NCBI GenBank assembly: GCA_033063855.1
Contig: CP093831.1
Coordinates: 25,606,001 to 25,670,000 of the forward strand
Direction of reading: 5' to 3'
Origin: Smittia aterrima
Taxonomy: Eukaryota > Arthropoda > Insecta > Diptera > Chironomidae
Length of the DNA stretch: 64,000 bases
Shown here: positions 42,638-55,562 of the stretch, one piece after another
How the letters are laid out: each line of letters begins with the position of its first letter
Numbering within the stretch: position 1 is the stretch's first letter
Position numbers and translations under genes: made by a program
The notes under the pieces: generated by a model
Seen by the model: the letters and a program-made list of their open reading frames with translations, nothing else
Told to the model about the DNA's origin: nothing
The model's database searches: none

Positions 42638-44392
42638 CTTAGTCTTCGTCTAAAATAGAAATTGATTTAAAATATTTTTATAAATCTCCAAAAAAGCGAT
42701 TGTTGTCTTACCTTTTAAAAAATCTTCGAGCTAGCAAATGTTGTCTTAACGAAAGTTGAAAGGGAACTGAGACAAATGGTCAGAATTATCCTTTTCTTCA
42801 CTTTCAATTTTTACCTAAAAACTAATTAGTTCTCGTCTCGAGAAATTCCAAGACCCATCGGGAAATCCAAGAACCCAACACAACCAAATGAGTCCCTCAA
42901 AAATTCTCAGAACTCTTATCGAACAAAGCCAAAAAGATTTCATCTTGTAAGTCGCTGTTTGATTAATTGATCCTTTTACAAAGTTGATTGTGAATAAAAA
43001 TGTTTTGTAATTTGATTAGATTTCAATGGAAATCGCATTACCGTTCAGCGGGAAACGAATTAGAGTTCGTCCCTTCTGCTCAAGACACCGAATCGCGCCC
43101 ATAAAATTATTCTCATCTCAAGAGGACCAGAAACGTCTAAAACCCGAAAAATAAAAATTAAAAAAACGTAACAAAGGGAAAGTTATTCGTTCACCCCACG
43201 AATTTAAAGAATCTTAAGAGCAGCCGCGTCAATAAAAATTGTTTTTGTTGTTCCTTTAATTTTTCACGAGCATTTTTTTTTATCGCTTTGTAATAAAACG
43301 AAATCAAAGAGGCGCAAAGATGGGAAAGCGCAATCACAAATATTTAAATAGGAAGAGAGAGATATTCCATAAAAGAAACTTCTATAAATCATAATTTTTA
43401 TGAGTCGTAAGGCCTTTCCGAGAAATGAAAATATTTTCACTCCGAGAAATATAAAAATTAAAATTAATTTTAATGTTCGAATGCAAATAAAAAGAATTCA
43501 CGAAAGATTACGAATCTAAACTTATTACTCGAGTAATAAAATTACTGACTCATAAAATCGTGGACATCACGATTCTTGAGTCTTCAAGACGAAAGGGATT
43601 AAAGAGCAGTCTAAGCAGATTTTCTCCTCGAAAAGGGTTGAATGGAAATCAAATTAGTTTCTCAACAATTCAATCAAGTTAATTTGTGCTCAACAGTCTC
43701 TCGCTTCCCATCGACAACAACCAGCTCATATTTTCATAACAATTCATTATTTGATTGAAAGGGATCCGAAGGAATTCCTTTTGGAAATACTTAAAGATTG
43801 TTTTATGGTTGTGGTGTAGTCGATAATTGATTGAGAGTTTCTTAACCCCATCGAGCAAAGTCGTGAGAATCATTTGGAAGGAAGTTTCAATTAGCTTCGT
43901 TTGATTCTTTAATTCCCTGACTCAATTTATCGATGTCCATTTATGTGATTGCTTTATTATGCTGTCGCATTTCGCAAATTTAACTTTTGATTGACGAACT
44001 CTCGGGAGATTCAATTCACGGAATTTGTGAAGCATCGAATGACTCTCTTGATGGATAAATGAAGCATTTACGGTCTTTAGTCAGAAAATCCATTACTTAA
44101 AAATCTGTTCATCGTCTGATACGCCTTGAAGATTTCTCTCCTTTCTTCCCTCTTCACATTCAAATGCACATGAAAAATTCACCAACTAGACGATTACAAG
44201 ACGAGTCTTACTCAAGTGATTTTTCACTTTTTTTCTTTTCTTTCTTCGTCGTCTCGCTTTCCTTTTGATGCAAGTAACGAATTTCATGCTCAAAAACCTT
44301 TTGTGAATGTCACGTTTTGGGTTAAAAGGAAACAGGAAAAAGAAATGTTGAAAAGAAGTTTTTTTGTTTGCATAAGGTTTTGACTTTGAAGA

Positions 44393-44443
44393 AATATTAA
44401 ATATATAATATAATAAATATAAATATATTATATATAATATAAA
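44393..44443. repeat. AT-rich tandem tract
   Basis: About 50 bases of imperfect (ata)/(at) repeats, such as atatataatataataaat. Simple-sequence DNA. Confidence 0.7.
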
Positions 44444-45598
44444 CAAACAAATAAATCAATAGAAATCTTTAATAAAAAATTGTTCAAACCCGAGGCTACA
44501 TTTTAATCGAAAGCAGACGAGAGCGGCCAATCCTAAAATTGTTGCGCAAAATCTGTTTCAATTTCAATGTCTATAGACCTCATTTACAAGCGATAAGACG
44601 GTAGACCGAGAGGGCTCGTATTTCGAGGATAATGAAGCACTCAAGATCGCAGACGATGAAAGGCAGCGTCTGAGACAAACACGAGACACAACAAGCGAAG
44701 TGTAATTATGCACTTGAAAAATGCTGCAGCATTTAAATAAAAGAAGGAAACCTTTTATGATTCATTCGATGTCGTTCGTCTTGTGGATGAAGAGGAAGAA
44801 GAAAATTGAGAGAGATCGTTTTAAGCTAAAGAAGAGTTGTCGGGGAAAGGGAAATGAGAAATTCATTTGAGACCATTAAAATAATCTCGTGGTTATTTTT
44901 CAATTGAATGAATCTAACAACTGAGCATCAGCATTTTTAGTTTTTCTCGTTTCTTTAAATTTCATCTTGGAAAATTGTTTTTCCTCCAACAAGTGCAGCG
45001 AAGATTGAAAAGATTTTCTAATCACACTTCACTCAAGTCGATTCTTGCTTTTGTCGTCGCAGTTGAAAATCCTCAAATTACTTCAAAGTGATTGATTGTT
45101 AAATACACAAACTCCGAAAGTGAGAAACAAAATCTTTGGATTACGAAGAAGCTTAAGCATTCCACAAGTTGAGAGAAATCCTTAGAAAATCCTCAAATTA
45201 ATACAAAGTCGTAAACGACACACTTTAGTTGATTTTCTTTTCTGCTTTGAAGGCGAGCGATTTGTTGTGTGTGGTGTGGATGATGACGAGGATGAAACAG
45301 AAGATTGTGAGGATTATCATGAATTTTACACTCAATTTTCTTTATTTATATCCTTCAGCCACAGCTTGAGTCATCTCAGGAGAAGAAACGTCTGTGTCAT
45401 TGTCTTCTCCGTTGTTGTTTTAAAAAATCAAACTCTTCATCATCCTCGCAGTCGTGACCGTCAATCGCGAAGGTTTGCTCTTGACTCTGAGTGAGTTAGT
45501 TGATAGGTCTTGACGTTCGAGATGCAATAGTTTCATCTTGAGCAGTCTCTGGAGCTCTTCATTGATGCGAGAGCATTCAAAGTTAGTCAATTGCGAAA

Positions 45599-45796
45599 TT
45601 AAACATTTTTAAATCCTTCGCAAATGAGTCGTCTCAGGAGATTCCTTTCATGCATCGAAACTGACATTCCCATGCGTCGAAGAGTTTCAAGTGACAATTG
45701 TTCTCGTTCTAAAAGCAACAAAGTCTTTATCATCTGATTGGTAATTTCCGTAAGTGCTTCAATCTCCTTTGAGATTTGATATAAAAAGTTTCTCAT
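45599..45796 (-). CDS. Possible small protein (65 aa), unrecognised
   Basis: From MRNFLYQISKEIEALTEIT to EGFKNV. The composition is amphipathic with regular leucines (LLLLEREQLSLETLRR) and suggests one or two helices. An acceptor-like ttaacag lies about 28 bases upstream of the ATG. There is no known domain and no conserved partner in the window. It may be chance. Confidence 0.2.
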   Translation of the reverse strand: MRNFLYQISKEIEALTEITNQMIKTLLLLEREQLSLETLRRMGMSVSMHERNLLRRLICEGFKNV

Positions 45797-48700
45797 CAAA
45801 CTTTATCGTCGCGGATGTAAACCTGTTAACCAACGAACGTTGAACGTATAACAAGGAATTTTTTTGATTGGAAATTCTTCATTGTTAATCACAAAATATA
45901 TTGTGACATCGAGAATCATCTGATGTGAAAATTTTCATTACACTAAAGTTCATCGACCGTTCGCTCCTCTTGCATACACGTTCGGAAATCACATCCAACT
46001 CAACCGAATGGCTTTCAATGGAAATTTTCGACGCTTCGATTAAACTCAAACCGTCAAGAGAAGTGAATTCTTCTCGTACCTTGCACAATTTCCCGTGAAA
46101 GAACGAAACAAGATTGCAACGGCGATGATATGAGAACTTTTGATTCATCATAAACTCCAAGGAGAGAAAATGCAAAAGTGAAATTGGATTTCCAAGACAA
46201 TTTATTATGTTTCTCTCTCTTTCGGAAAAGTTCAAATCTTGATATGTAAAGTTAGCAACGACTGCGGTTTTTGTTCATGACAGGAAATTTCGATTTTCTT
46301 TCATTTTTCATTCTCTTCGTTGAAAGTGAATGGTCACGTTCGAAACAACAAAAAAAAAGAGATTTTCCTTCGAATCAATTATTGGACGAACCCCGAGAAC
46401 GTTAAAATTTTCCTTCATCTGGATGGTCAATAAAAAAATATTAATAACAATCATAAATAAAACCTCCGACACCCTCAATTTGCAGGCGGGCGCAGAGAGA
46501 ACTATAAAACTGCAGTTAATACATCAAACGATAGCTAATATCATCGAGAAATATTAAACCTGAGTTTGAGGGATCATAAAACGATAAAGCAACAACATTT
46601 GTAATAATCTTAATAGATTTCTCTCGCCTCTCGCTGCTCAAATTATTTTTATCGCATTATTAGGAATTCGAACGCCATGTGAGATTGGAATTAAAAGTAA
46701 AATGTCTTAATCTTTGCACGCCCTCCCGAGATTGTCCATTCATTCAATTAATTTGATTGATTCCTTTCACGGTTTTAATTTCCATTAATTTTCTCCTTCG
46801 TCGGATGCGGATCCAACGTTTTGATCGTAAAAAAACAGTTTTTATCTTCATTCGTCGAAATGCATGACATGAAACATTAAAAAAGAATAAAAAACTGGTC
46901 CATAAAAAATCTGAATCATAAAAATATTTTTCACTCTCTCGCTCGTGTGTGCTTTTCGCAATTTGAATAGTTGAGGCAATTTAATGTCGCTAGCGGAAAA
47001 TCTCTAGTTCATTCTCCTCTTCTCTCTCGCTCTCTGTTACTAACAATACGGATATCATCATGAGATGCATGGATGGCTTTTATAGTTCGAGTTGTTCGAA
47101 GGAATTGAATCGTCGTCTTTTGCTATTGACTCGAGGCGATGCTTGAATCGAAAGAAAACTCAAGCACAATAAATGTAAAATAAAATATCAATATGTAAAT
47201 GCTTTAAATGGCTTCGCATTTTATTGGCAATTGCCGTCTTGTCTTGGCGTTGAGAAGGATTGAACACTTCGAGCTTCTCCTTTAACTCGTTCCAACCTCT
47301 AAATGGCTAATTCCATTATAGTCAATTATTCGATTCGAATGCGCAATAAAAACATTGCTTATCAGTTTAATTTTATTAAAGCGATTCTTCTTTAAAGCTT
47401 ATGGCGAGTCGAATGAGTATGAGATAATAAATTGATTAAAGGAGAAATCCATTGCATGTTCTATTAGCTTAATTACTTTTCTTTCAGGATTTTCTTCTTT
47501 CACTCTTCGACAGCGTGAACCAAAGCTAAGTCAAGTCCTTGAAGTTGCAACATAAATATTTTTTGCACAACATAAAAATGATAAATGAAGTTCCGTGCGG
47601 TTAATGGGAAGAAGATAAAGAGAGAATAACAAATAAATCTTACAGATTAGTTTGAAGGCCACAGGAAAACAATTTTCATTTTCATTCAGAAAGAGCAATT
47701 TATCTCGAAATGATGTCGAATAAATGCAAATGCGTCCCTTCATCGAGTTGATCTCATAATTGTAGAGGTTAGAGTTACATGAATAAAAAACACGAGAGAA
47801 TCATAATCGGATGATTAATGTTGTGGACGATTTTTTTTTGTGAGAAAGACCAGAGAGAATTTTTATGTCTTAATCCTTTTGTAATTTCTCGAGAATTGTG
47901 TCGCTTAAGCTCTCGGAGCATTTTCTTAATTACATTTTGTGAGGTTTCCTTTTCGTAAGTTGTTAATCATTTTCTCTCGTTCTCTCGTGCGACTCAAGAT
48001 ATTAATGATTAAAATAATTTCAGAGGGAAAACATGCATAAAATTACAATTTTCATGTGAATTAATCAATGGAAATTACGCTCTTCACTCGTTCGAATGGA
48101 ATTTTAACTGCTTTCTGATGCTTTATGATTTCAACAGCGAACGAGACTTCATGCGATAATTAAACATGTCATAAAAAGACATTCGTCTGCATGCGTTAAA
48201 ACAAAATAATGAAAAGTACTTGTGGAGTTTTTGAAAAGAACTCACATGAGAGGCTTCGGAGGAAAAAGAAGAATCTTGTGAATACATTCACGCGCTTTCT
48301 GACTTGTATGCTAATTAGGATGATTATGAATGAGAAAATTCATTAAATTCATTAAAACTCGTTTTCCAGTTTTGAAAGCATTTTGCATTCAAAGCGAATG
48401 TCGGAAATGTCATTACATTCATTAATGTCGCAATGTGAGCATCAAAAGCCGTTGAGGAAACTTCAACCATAAATATTTGCGATTTACAGAGAAATTTTCA
48501 TAATTAAAACTTTTAATTCAAACAGACCACTTAAGAAATTATTCTCATGTAAAGAGAAATAATATTTTATATTTCACGTGAATAGTGAAAAGTTTCACGC
48601 TTTGTTAACTCCTTTGAATGCAACGGAAGGATCATGCAGTTGCGCTCAAATGGGAATGGAAAACATTGAGAACTTTTGATTGCGTTAAGGAATTTAAATT

Positions 48701-49033
48701 ATTTTTTTTAACGTTATTAGATATTTGTCTAAGCTTTAAGTTCAAATAGTTTTCTTAAATTCAGAACGTTTAAAGAAATTTTATTATAAAAACTTAAAAT
48801 TGTCTTGATACATTTCTCTCTGATACATTATGCTGTGATACATTTTCGTGATATATTTCGAACATTAATTTTTTCGAAATCATCTGATTTGCAATATGTT
48901 TTGATGAAATGCTTTAAGCTTAGCTCAGACCCATAGACGCTTAACTCTTTTAATCAGAACTCATGTGCCGCGTAAACGTAAACAAAAAAACTTCTGTTTT
49001 ATCAGCAGAAGTTGAAGTGGATTTTAAGTGAAA

Positions 49034-50186
49034 ATGTTGCCAACACACAAGAACGAAAAGTTAAATGAGGACTTTAAGATCTTGTGCTTCACATTGAAGG
49101 ATGTCTCACCGAAATCGGAGTTTCTGATTTGCTGTGCTCTCGTGTTTGTCTATTATCTTGTTTACGGATATTTTGCTGAGCTAATCTTCACTCTCGATGG
49201 AGTCAGCGGCTGGTACATCACATTAGTGCAATTCCTGTTATACACAATCTTCGGATTGTTTGAAAACACAAAACGAGAGCGAACAGTTCCACTTAAAATC
49301 TACTTCCTGTTAGCCTTCCTCACACTCGGGACAATGGCAAGTTTTCCTCAAATATTTAATTTGCCAACTCATTAACAAACATTTTTCCTGTTCAGGGTTT
49401 ATCAAATTTCGCTTTGGAACATCTTAATTATCCAACGCAAATCATTTTTAAAAGTTGTAAACTCATTCCTGTGTTAATTGGATCGATTTTAATTCAGAAG
49501 AAGAAACATAATCTGATGGATTTCTTCGCCGCCTTCGCAATGTGCATTGGCCTCATTTTCTTCACCCTCGCCGACTCTAAGGTTTCTCCGAAGTTTTCAA
49601 GCTACGGAGTCATTATCATCTCAACGGCTTTGGTGTTCGATGCTGTGATTGGAAATGTACAAGAATTGGCAATGAAGAAACACAAAGCTCCTAACAGCGA
49701 GGTCGTCTTCTACTCTTACGGCATTGGATTTATTTATTTATTTGTGTGCATGCTGCTCAGTGGACATTTCGTGAGCGGATTTCAATTCAGTTGGAATGTG
49801 AGTTTAATTGGATTTCCTTAAATCTCTTTCTCTAACCTTGTCCTTCGCAGCATCCCAAGGAAACTTACGGCTACGGATTTCTTCTTAGCGTTTCTGGCTA
49901 TTTAGGAATCCAAATCGTGCTAACTCTCGTGAGGAAGACTGGAGCTACAACAGCAGTAACTGTGACGACAGCTAGAAAAGCTATGAGCATCGCTGTGTCC
50001 TTCATCTTCTTCACAAAACCTTTCACAATGCAATATGTGTGGTCTGGGTTGATAATAGTTCTCGGAATTTATCTCAACGTTTACAGTAAACGATCTAAAG
50101 TCAGCTTCACGGAGCTGGTTGACAAAGCGAAAGGAATCTTCTCTGGAACTCACCGAGGCAGTCAAGAGAAACTTTTGACAGTTTAA
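49034..50186 (+). CDS. Papst2: PAPS transporter 2 (SLC35B3-like), 346 aa, 3 exons
   Basis: Multi-pass Golgi carrier that imports the sulfate donor 3'-phosphoadenosine 5'-phosphosulfate for sulfation of glycans and proteins. The exons are 49034-49336, 49396-49797 and 49851-50186, with both introns in phase 0. Family hallmarks are LTLGTMGLSNFALEHLNYPT then IIFKSCKLIPVLIG, FFTLADSKVSPKF, and DAVIGNVQELAMKKHKA, then VVFYSYGIGF and TTAVTVTTARKAMSI. About nine or ten hydrophobic segments are visible. The first intron must use a GC donor (ATG|gcaagt) to keep the conserved frame. An in-frame GTG lies two codons before the chosen ATG. It is slightly shorter at the N-terminus than I would expect for the family. 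Poly(A) signal near 50214. Confidence 0.87.
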
Positions 50187-52151
50187 AACTCGCTACAGTA
50201 TTTAATTCTAAACAAATAAAAACGCAATTTTTTAATCGTAAAACGAAGGATTTAATTCTAATAAAATCTCTCTCGGTTGTATCTTCCCAGTGACTTAAAG
50301 GAAGTAATAAACCGCTGGAAATTAAGATTACGAACTCTTCTGTTTATCTTTCAGAACGAGACTAGGCAAAAAGCGTTTTATGACATTTTTTTTTTAATAT
50401 TTTTATGACACAACGACAACTTTTACGATGATCGCTGTTTTTGTTGATTAAATTTCGAGTATCAAAGAGTGCAATTAAAAATGCATAAAACAATCTTGCA
50501 CAACCCCTTTCAAGTCTTCTTGCCTTCTGGCAAAGGATTGTCAAGACATCTTCATCAAATAGTTCTTAAAATTATGCGTGTTATTATTCATCAGCCTCGA
50601 TCAGAAATATTAACATTTTTTTACGATTCTTTTATGAGTAAAAAAGGGTTAAAGTCTCACTCATCCTGGAAGGTTTTAATCGAGAGCGGGGAAACATTTT
50701 TTTGTTTTTATCGCGCAATGTTGACACTGGCACGGAATTCTCCCATCCACAATGATGATTATTTCGATGTTTTACGACTGACGCTTTTAGTAATGAAAAT
50801 TTCGAGAGGAATTAAAAAAGCGCGAACTGGTGGAAAATAAGTTTATCGAGTTCCTTCACAGAAGGTGACATTAAAGTGAAACATCAATAAAAACAACAAA
50901 ACATAAACAAAACGAGAAGCATTTTCTGTAATATCTGAACTGAAAATGCAAATAAAAGAAACGACGATGATGGGAAAATGGGAAAAAAATGTTTTATGAT
51001 CTGGACGAGGGAAGGGAAAAATGAGAAAAACTTAAACGAAACTTCTGAGTTTGAGAAGCATTTTCTTGTAAGTAGAATTATTCATCAAGGATACGGCGAA
51101 GAGAAGATTACGTTCCGCGCTAAAGTGCAATGTTTCATTGCACAAAATGCAACAAAGGAATTCCCAAGCTTACTTTGAAAGAAGAAACTTTCATTTAAAA
51201 TGTTATGCGAGATTGAGAAGCGTGAAAGAGAATCCGTCCGAGCAAGACGACTAATAAAAGCTAATGAATGGAAATTAAATTTTACACCTTCATTACAACT
51301 CGTCCCTGAACTCGTTGGGAAGTTTCGCTGTTTAACATTTTTCTTCTTCGTTTGCTTAATGCGATTTAAAGAGAATTCTCCTTTTTCAATTTCCACACGA
51401 AAAAACAAGTTTGGAATTTACATTTGAAACATGTTTACCAAAACATGTTCGTGAGTCTTTATGTAAATCGCTTACTTTGTAGTGTCGAGTTGAACTCTTT
51501 GAGGTTTCATTCGGATATGAAAAATCACTTCAAACTTTGCTTAAGGAGAATTCATTCGAGAAAATGTTCTTTTCTTTGTTGCGATACAAAGCCATCGAAC
51601 TGAATGAACTTTTCATTTGTTTCCATTTGTCGAGAAGGGAAAACTTTTTAAGACAAAAAAAAACGAAAGAATCCATTTCCTTGAAGAATGGTTTGGAGTG
51701 GAATTAATTGGGGACTCGGAAGTGCTAACGAAAGGCGAGAGAATTCAAATTTCTTGATCTCTCAAGGGAACAGACACCATCATCACTCGATAATCCCTCT
51801 GAAAGATTAATCATCACTGTTTCCATTAACGCGAGCAATTCTCTTCTTCATCTTCTTCTGAAATGAAAAGTGCATTATGATGTCGGAGATGGTGAGACGA
51901 AGTTTTGAATAAACAAGACGCGAGAATGATTGGAAGATTATGTTTTCAGGATTAACTTCGAGGCGAGAGAAATGTTTTACGCGTAACTTTGCAATTTGAG
52001 GATGTTAAGTGAACGATAATTACAAAAAAAATGGAAATGGAATTTAAAAATTAATTTTTTTCTTCGAGAAATTTATTTATGCAAATCCTTCATCTTCTTG
52101 AAGTGAAAGTCTAGAATTGTCTAAATTTTTATTCATTTTATTTCAAACAAT
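50187..52151. other. Gene-free stretch
   Basis: 2 kb between the transporter and the first LRR-BTB gene. The 123-codon ORF at 50469-50840 and its neighbours show no domain, signal peptide or splice context. Confidence 0.5.
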
Positions 52152-53270
52152 TTAAGTTTCTTTGTAAACACGACGAGCATTGTCATAATCATCTCGAGCA
52201 TCAATCAATCTCTTCAAACTTCCAGGATCCTCCATAAATATATCGGGAACTTTGTCGGGAATTTGCTCCACAATCAGACGAAACGCTTTCTCCTTCAGAA
52301 TCTGGGATGAGACGCGATGAGCGAACATGAAAATTTCCCAAACGTTCTCCTCGTTAATTTGATCTCCAATAATTTTCTCATAAATCCATTTCATATCAGC
52401 AACTTTGAACTGTTCGGCAATCTTAAGGTTGTCCATCGCGTTTCCTTCATCAAAAGCCTCATTTGTGTAAATGAATTTGAGCAAAGTCTCAACAAGCCTC
52501 GAACTAAAACCTGGCAATTCCAACTCAGTATCATTGTAATGACGCAAGAGATTGGCGAACACTTCGCTTTGCATTGCTAAAACTGCTTTGTGAACTTTGA
52601 ACTCTTTGTTGCCAACGATGATTGTAAGATCAGAAAACTTTCCTGAAACCCAGAGCTCTTTGATTTTTGAATTGAAATTCACTGGATTAGAAACAGTTAT
52701 TGGAGTAGGTTTGATGCACTTCTCGTCAATCAACTTCATCAGCTCTCCAAAAGATTTTAATGAACCATCACGTTGACTTGCGAACCAAGCATCAATGCTT
52801 TTGTTTCCTCGAAGATCCACGACTACATTTTCTCGTCCAAGCAAAGGTTCGAAGAGTTTTGAAGAGGCGAATTCAATTTCGTTGCGGCCAAAGTTAACTT
52901 CTCGCAAATTTGGCATTTCGATGAACAAATCATCGGGCAGCGATCTCAATTGACAATTATTAATCCAAAGAGAATCAAGTCCTCCTAATCCTTTCAAATC
53001 ATGTCTAGAAATTATATTCATGTCTCCGACATTTATAATCAATTGAGAGAGAACAGGAAAATGCTTTTGTAGACCTTGAGGAAAATGATTCACATTTGTG
53101 TTATCGAACCAAACGCATCTGACGTCATTGTGAGTTTTTCCTTCTTCGTGATCTCCTTTAAATTCTTTAAACACATGATCCTCCTCCGTTATGTTTGCTT
53201 TGCTTATTTTGCAAGTGTAAATTTTCTTTTCACTAAATAAAATATTTTTAAATTCACAATTGATCTCCAT
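52152..53270 (-). CDS. LRR-BTB protein 1 (372 aa)
   Basis: Starts at MEINCEF as in its paralogues; the frame extends 16 codons further up but without similarity. Residues 1-60 carry a cysteine-containing cap (CEF...YTCKI) and a GxHxxGK(T/S)xxDV motif. LRRs fill about 60-160 (GLQKHFPVLSQLII, LKGLGGLDSLWI, LPDDLFIEMPNLREVNF). A BTB domain follows at about 215-305 (FSDLTIIVGNKEFKVHKAVL) with BACK-like helices to the end. BTB proteins of this type usually bind Cul3 and present substrates, so the LRRs may be the substrate-binding surface. Single exon; no signal peptide. Confidence 0.8.
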   Translation of the reverse strand: MEINCEFKNILFSEKKIYTCKISKANITEEDHVFKEFKGDHEEGKTHNDVRCVWFDNTNVNHFPQGLQKHFPVLSQLIINVGDMNIISRHDLKGLGGLDSLWINNCQLRSLPDDLFIEMPNLREVNFGRNEIEFASSKLFEPLLGRENVVVDLRGNKSIDAWFASQRDGSLKSFGELMKLIDEKCIKPTPITVSNPVNFNSKIKELWVSGKFSDLTIIVGNKEFKVHKAVLAMQSEVFANLLRHYNDTELELPGFSSRLVETLLKFIYTNEAFDEGNAMDNLKIAEQFKVADMKWIYEKIIGDQINEENVWEIFMFAHRVSSQILKEKAFRLIVEQIPDKVPDIFMEDPGSLKRLIDARDDYDNARRVYKET

Positions 53271-53515
53271 GTTGGAATGAACTTTAATTTTTCTCTTATC
53301 GAATTTGTTATCTCGCAAGTCGAAGAGAGTTAATCGCTTAGATTTTTCTGATATGAATCAGAAACCTTCGGACGTAGTTATTTGCTTTTTCGAATTCAGT
53401 TAAATAACTTGCGAAGAAAAGTCAATGATAAATCTTTTCATTTGGTTTTAAATCTCGTTTTCGTTGAAAAATATTTTCTTTTATTTCAAAATATTTCTCG
53501 GTAAATAAAGTTTTT

Positions 53516-54604
53516 CTACATTCTCAAAATTTCGTCGTAAGCTTTGCGATGATCGATTAGTTTCTTTAGATTCTCAGGATCTTCCATTAACTTGTCTGGA
53601 ACTTTGTCGGGAATTTGCTTTACAATTTGTTGGAACGCTTTTTCCTTCAGAATTTGAGATGACAATCGATGAGCGAACAAGAAAGTTTCCCACGCGTTTT
53701 CCTCGTCAATTTGATTGGAAATCATTTTCTCGTAAAATGATTTCATGGCTTCAACTTTGAAGTTGTTGGCAATTTCGAAGTTTTCCTTTGCATTTCCATC
53801 TTCCGAGGCCTCGTTCGTGTAAATGAATTTGAGCAAAGCTTCGACTGAGTGCGAGCTGAATTCAGAAAGTTTTATCTCAGCTGCTTCGTTTTTTTCTTCC
53901 AAGATTTTATCGAGCACTTCGCTTTTCATTCCGAGAATTGCTTTGTGAACTTTGAATTCCTTTTCTTCTGCGATGATCGTAAGATCCGAGAATTTTCCTG
54001 AAAGCCAAAGATCTTTGACTTGTTGAGCTAAAATTTCGGGATGAGAAACAATTGCTGGAGCAGATTTGATGCACTTTTCGTCGATCAACTCCATCAGCGC
54101 TTCAAGGGATATGAATTCTGGCCAGTAGTCAGCATCAATGTTTTTATTTTCTCGAAGATCCACTCCAACATTTTCTCTTCCAAGCAAAGGCTTTAAAAAT
54201 TCTGAAGATGCAAACTGGATCTTATTTCCGTTAAATGAAACTTCTCTTAATCTTGGCATTTCAGTGAACAAATCGTCCGGCAATGATGTCAATTGACAAT
54301 TGTCAATATGAAGAGCAACAAGTCCTTCCAATCCTTTTAAATCATCTTTTGAAATTTCTTTGATGGGACAGTTAGAAACGTTAAAGTGAGTGAGATTCGG
54401 AAAATGCTTTTCGAGGCCACGGGGAAAATAATTGACAGTTGTATTGTCGAACCAAACACTTTCGACGGTTTTGTGACTATTTCCTTGCCAGTGAGCCCCT
54501 TTGAATTCTTTAATTTCATGATCCTTCTCGGTTATACTTGCTGTATTTATAAAGCACGAGTAGCCTTTCGACAAATCATATGCGTATTCACAATTGATCT
54601 CCAT
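53516..54604 (-). CDS. LRR-BTB protein 2 (362 aa)
   Basis: MEINCEYAYDL start; LRRs at about 55-155 (GLEKHFPNLTHFNV, LKGLEGLVALHI, LPDDLFTEMPRLREVSF). The BTB domain is at about 205-295 (FSDLTIIAEEKEFKVHKAIL, then VEALLKFIYTNEA), and the C-terminal helical part contains EENAWETFLFAHRLSSQILK. Intronless and intact. The 220-bp conserved flank at 54645-54868 lies immediately upstream of its ATG. Confidence 0.82.
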   Translation of the reverse strand: MEINCEYAYDLSKGYSCFINTASITEKDHEIKEFKGAHWQGNSHKTVESVWFDNTTVNYFPRGLEKHFPNLTHFNVSNCPIKEISKDDLKGLEGLVALHIDNCQLTSLPDDLFTEMPRLREVSFNGNKIQFASSEFLKPLLGRENVGVDLRENKNIDADYWPEFISLEALMELIDEKCIKSAPAIVSHPEILAQQVKDLWLSGKFSDLTIIAEEKEFKVHKAILGMKSEVLDKILEEKNEAAEIKLSEFSSHSVEALLKFIYTNEASEDGNAKENFEIANNFKVEAMKSFYEKMISNQIDEENAWETFLFAHRLSSQILKEKAFQQIVKQIPDKVPDKLMEDPENLKKLIDHRKAYDEILRM

Positions 54605-54644
54605 GTTAAACTGAATTTAATTTATTTTTGCTCGCTCGAGATCC

Positions 54645-54868
54645 TTTAACTTTGAAATTCTGTCTAAAACTGAAGGAAAATATTTTGTCAATGCATACGA
54701 AGGATTCGATTCGTTCTTGTATTTGTTGCTTTCGCCGAAAGCCTTTCGGGATCGTTTCACGATCGTCAGTAGGTAAAAAGAAATTTATGTAAAACTCGGA
54801 GGCGTTTATGGGGCTCGGGTCATTTTCGGAGAAATTAGCATATTAACGGAAAGTCCTTTTGCTGATCT
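54645..54868. repeat. Conserved upstream flank, copy 1
   Basis: A block from actttgaaattctgtcta to about gctgatc recurs at 56946-57167 and 58955-59145. It contains the small palindrome GATCGT-TTC-ACGATC here (one base changed in the other copies). Copies 1 and 2 sit just upstream of an LRR-BTB start; copy 3 lies between the two F-box genes. Confidence 0.7.
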
Positions 54869-54962
54869 TTTATTATTCTTTCTCTTTATTTTTCTTCCCA
54901 CAATTACTTTCACTCACAGACATGATAAAATTCTTTTATACTCAGTAACTGAATTTCGATTA

Positions 54963-55562
54963 TTACGTAAGAAGAGGTCCGATGAGAGGAAAAAGTGAAG
55001 CTTTGATGCACTTCTCGTCAGTCAACTTCATCAGCTCTTCAAGTGATTCTAATGAATCTCGCTTTCCCGGCCAGAACCAAGCGTCAATGCTTTTGTTTCC
55101 TCGAAGGTCAACTTTAATGTCTTCTCTTCCAAGAAAAGGTTTTAAAAATTCTGCAGATGCGAACTCGATTTTATTGCCGCGAAACGAAACTTCTCTTAAT
55201 CTTGGCATTTCCGAGAAGAGATCGTCAGGTAATGACATCAAGTGACAATGTTGAATATAAAGACCAACAAGTCTTTCGAGTCCTTTTAAATCACTTTTTG
55301 AGATATCTCTGATTCCGCCGTAATGAACGATTAAGTGAGTGAGATTGGGGAAATGCTTTTGGAGACCTCGAGGAAAATGATCGACTCTTGTTTTTATAAA
55401 CGAAATGCTTTCGACGTCTTTGTGACTTTTTCCTTCTTCATGATTTCCTGTAAATTCTTTAATCACATCGTCCTTGTCGGTTATGAATGACTCGTCTACT
55501 GTGCACCCGTAGAATCTCTTTGAAACAACTTTCTGATCGTAAAACCAACAATTTATCTCCAT
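54963..55562 (-). pseudogene. Truncated LRR-BTB gene 3, LRR part only (199 aa)
   Basis: MEINCWFYDQKVVSKRF start, complete cap and LRR region (GLQKHFPNLTHLIVHYGG, LKGLERLVGLYI, LPDDLFSEMPRLREVSF), then ...LTDEKCIK followed by about 12 unrelated residues and a stop. The BTB and BACK parts are absent, and the DNA after the stop has no sign of them. It may be a decayed copy or a functional LRR-only decoy. The LRR frame is fully intact, including all leucine positions. Confidence 0.65.

Larger units (their letters stand above)
42638..49033. other. Gene-poor stretch, 6.4 kb
   Basis: 42638-42830 is the 5' region of the F-box gene at 42637. From there to the transporter at 49034 I see no domain-bearing exon. 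It contains an alternating AT tract (44393-44443) and many short ATG ORFs of low complexity. A small minus-strand ORF at 45599-45796 is listed separately. Confidence 0.5.

Noticed and set aside
50469..50840. 123-codon plus-strand ORF downstream of Papst2
   Set aside because: Begins after the poly(A) signal, no domain or partner exon seen.
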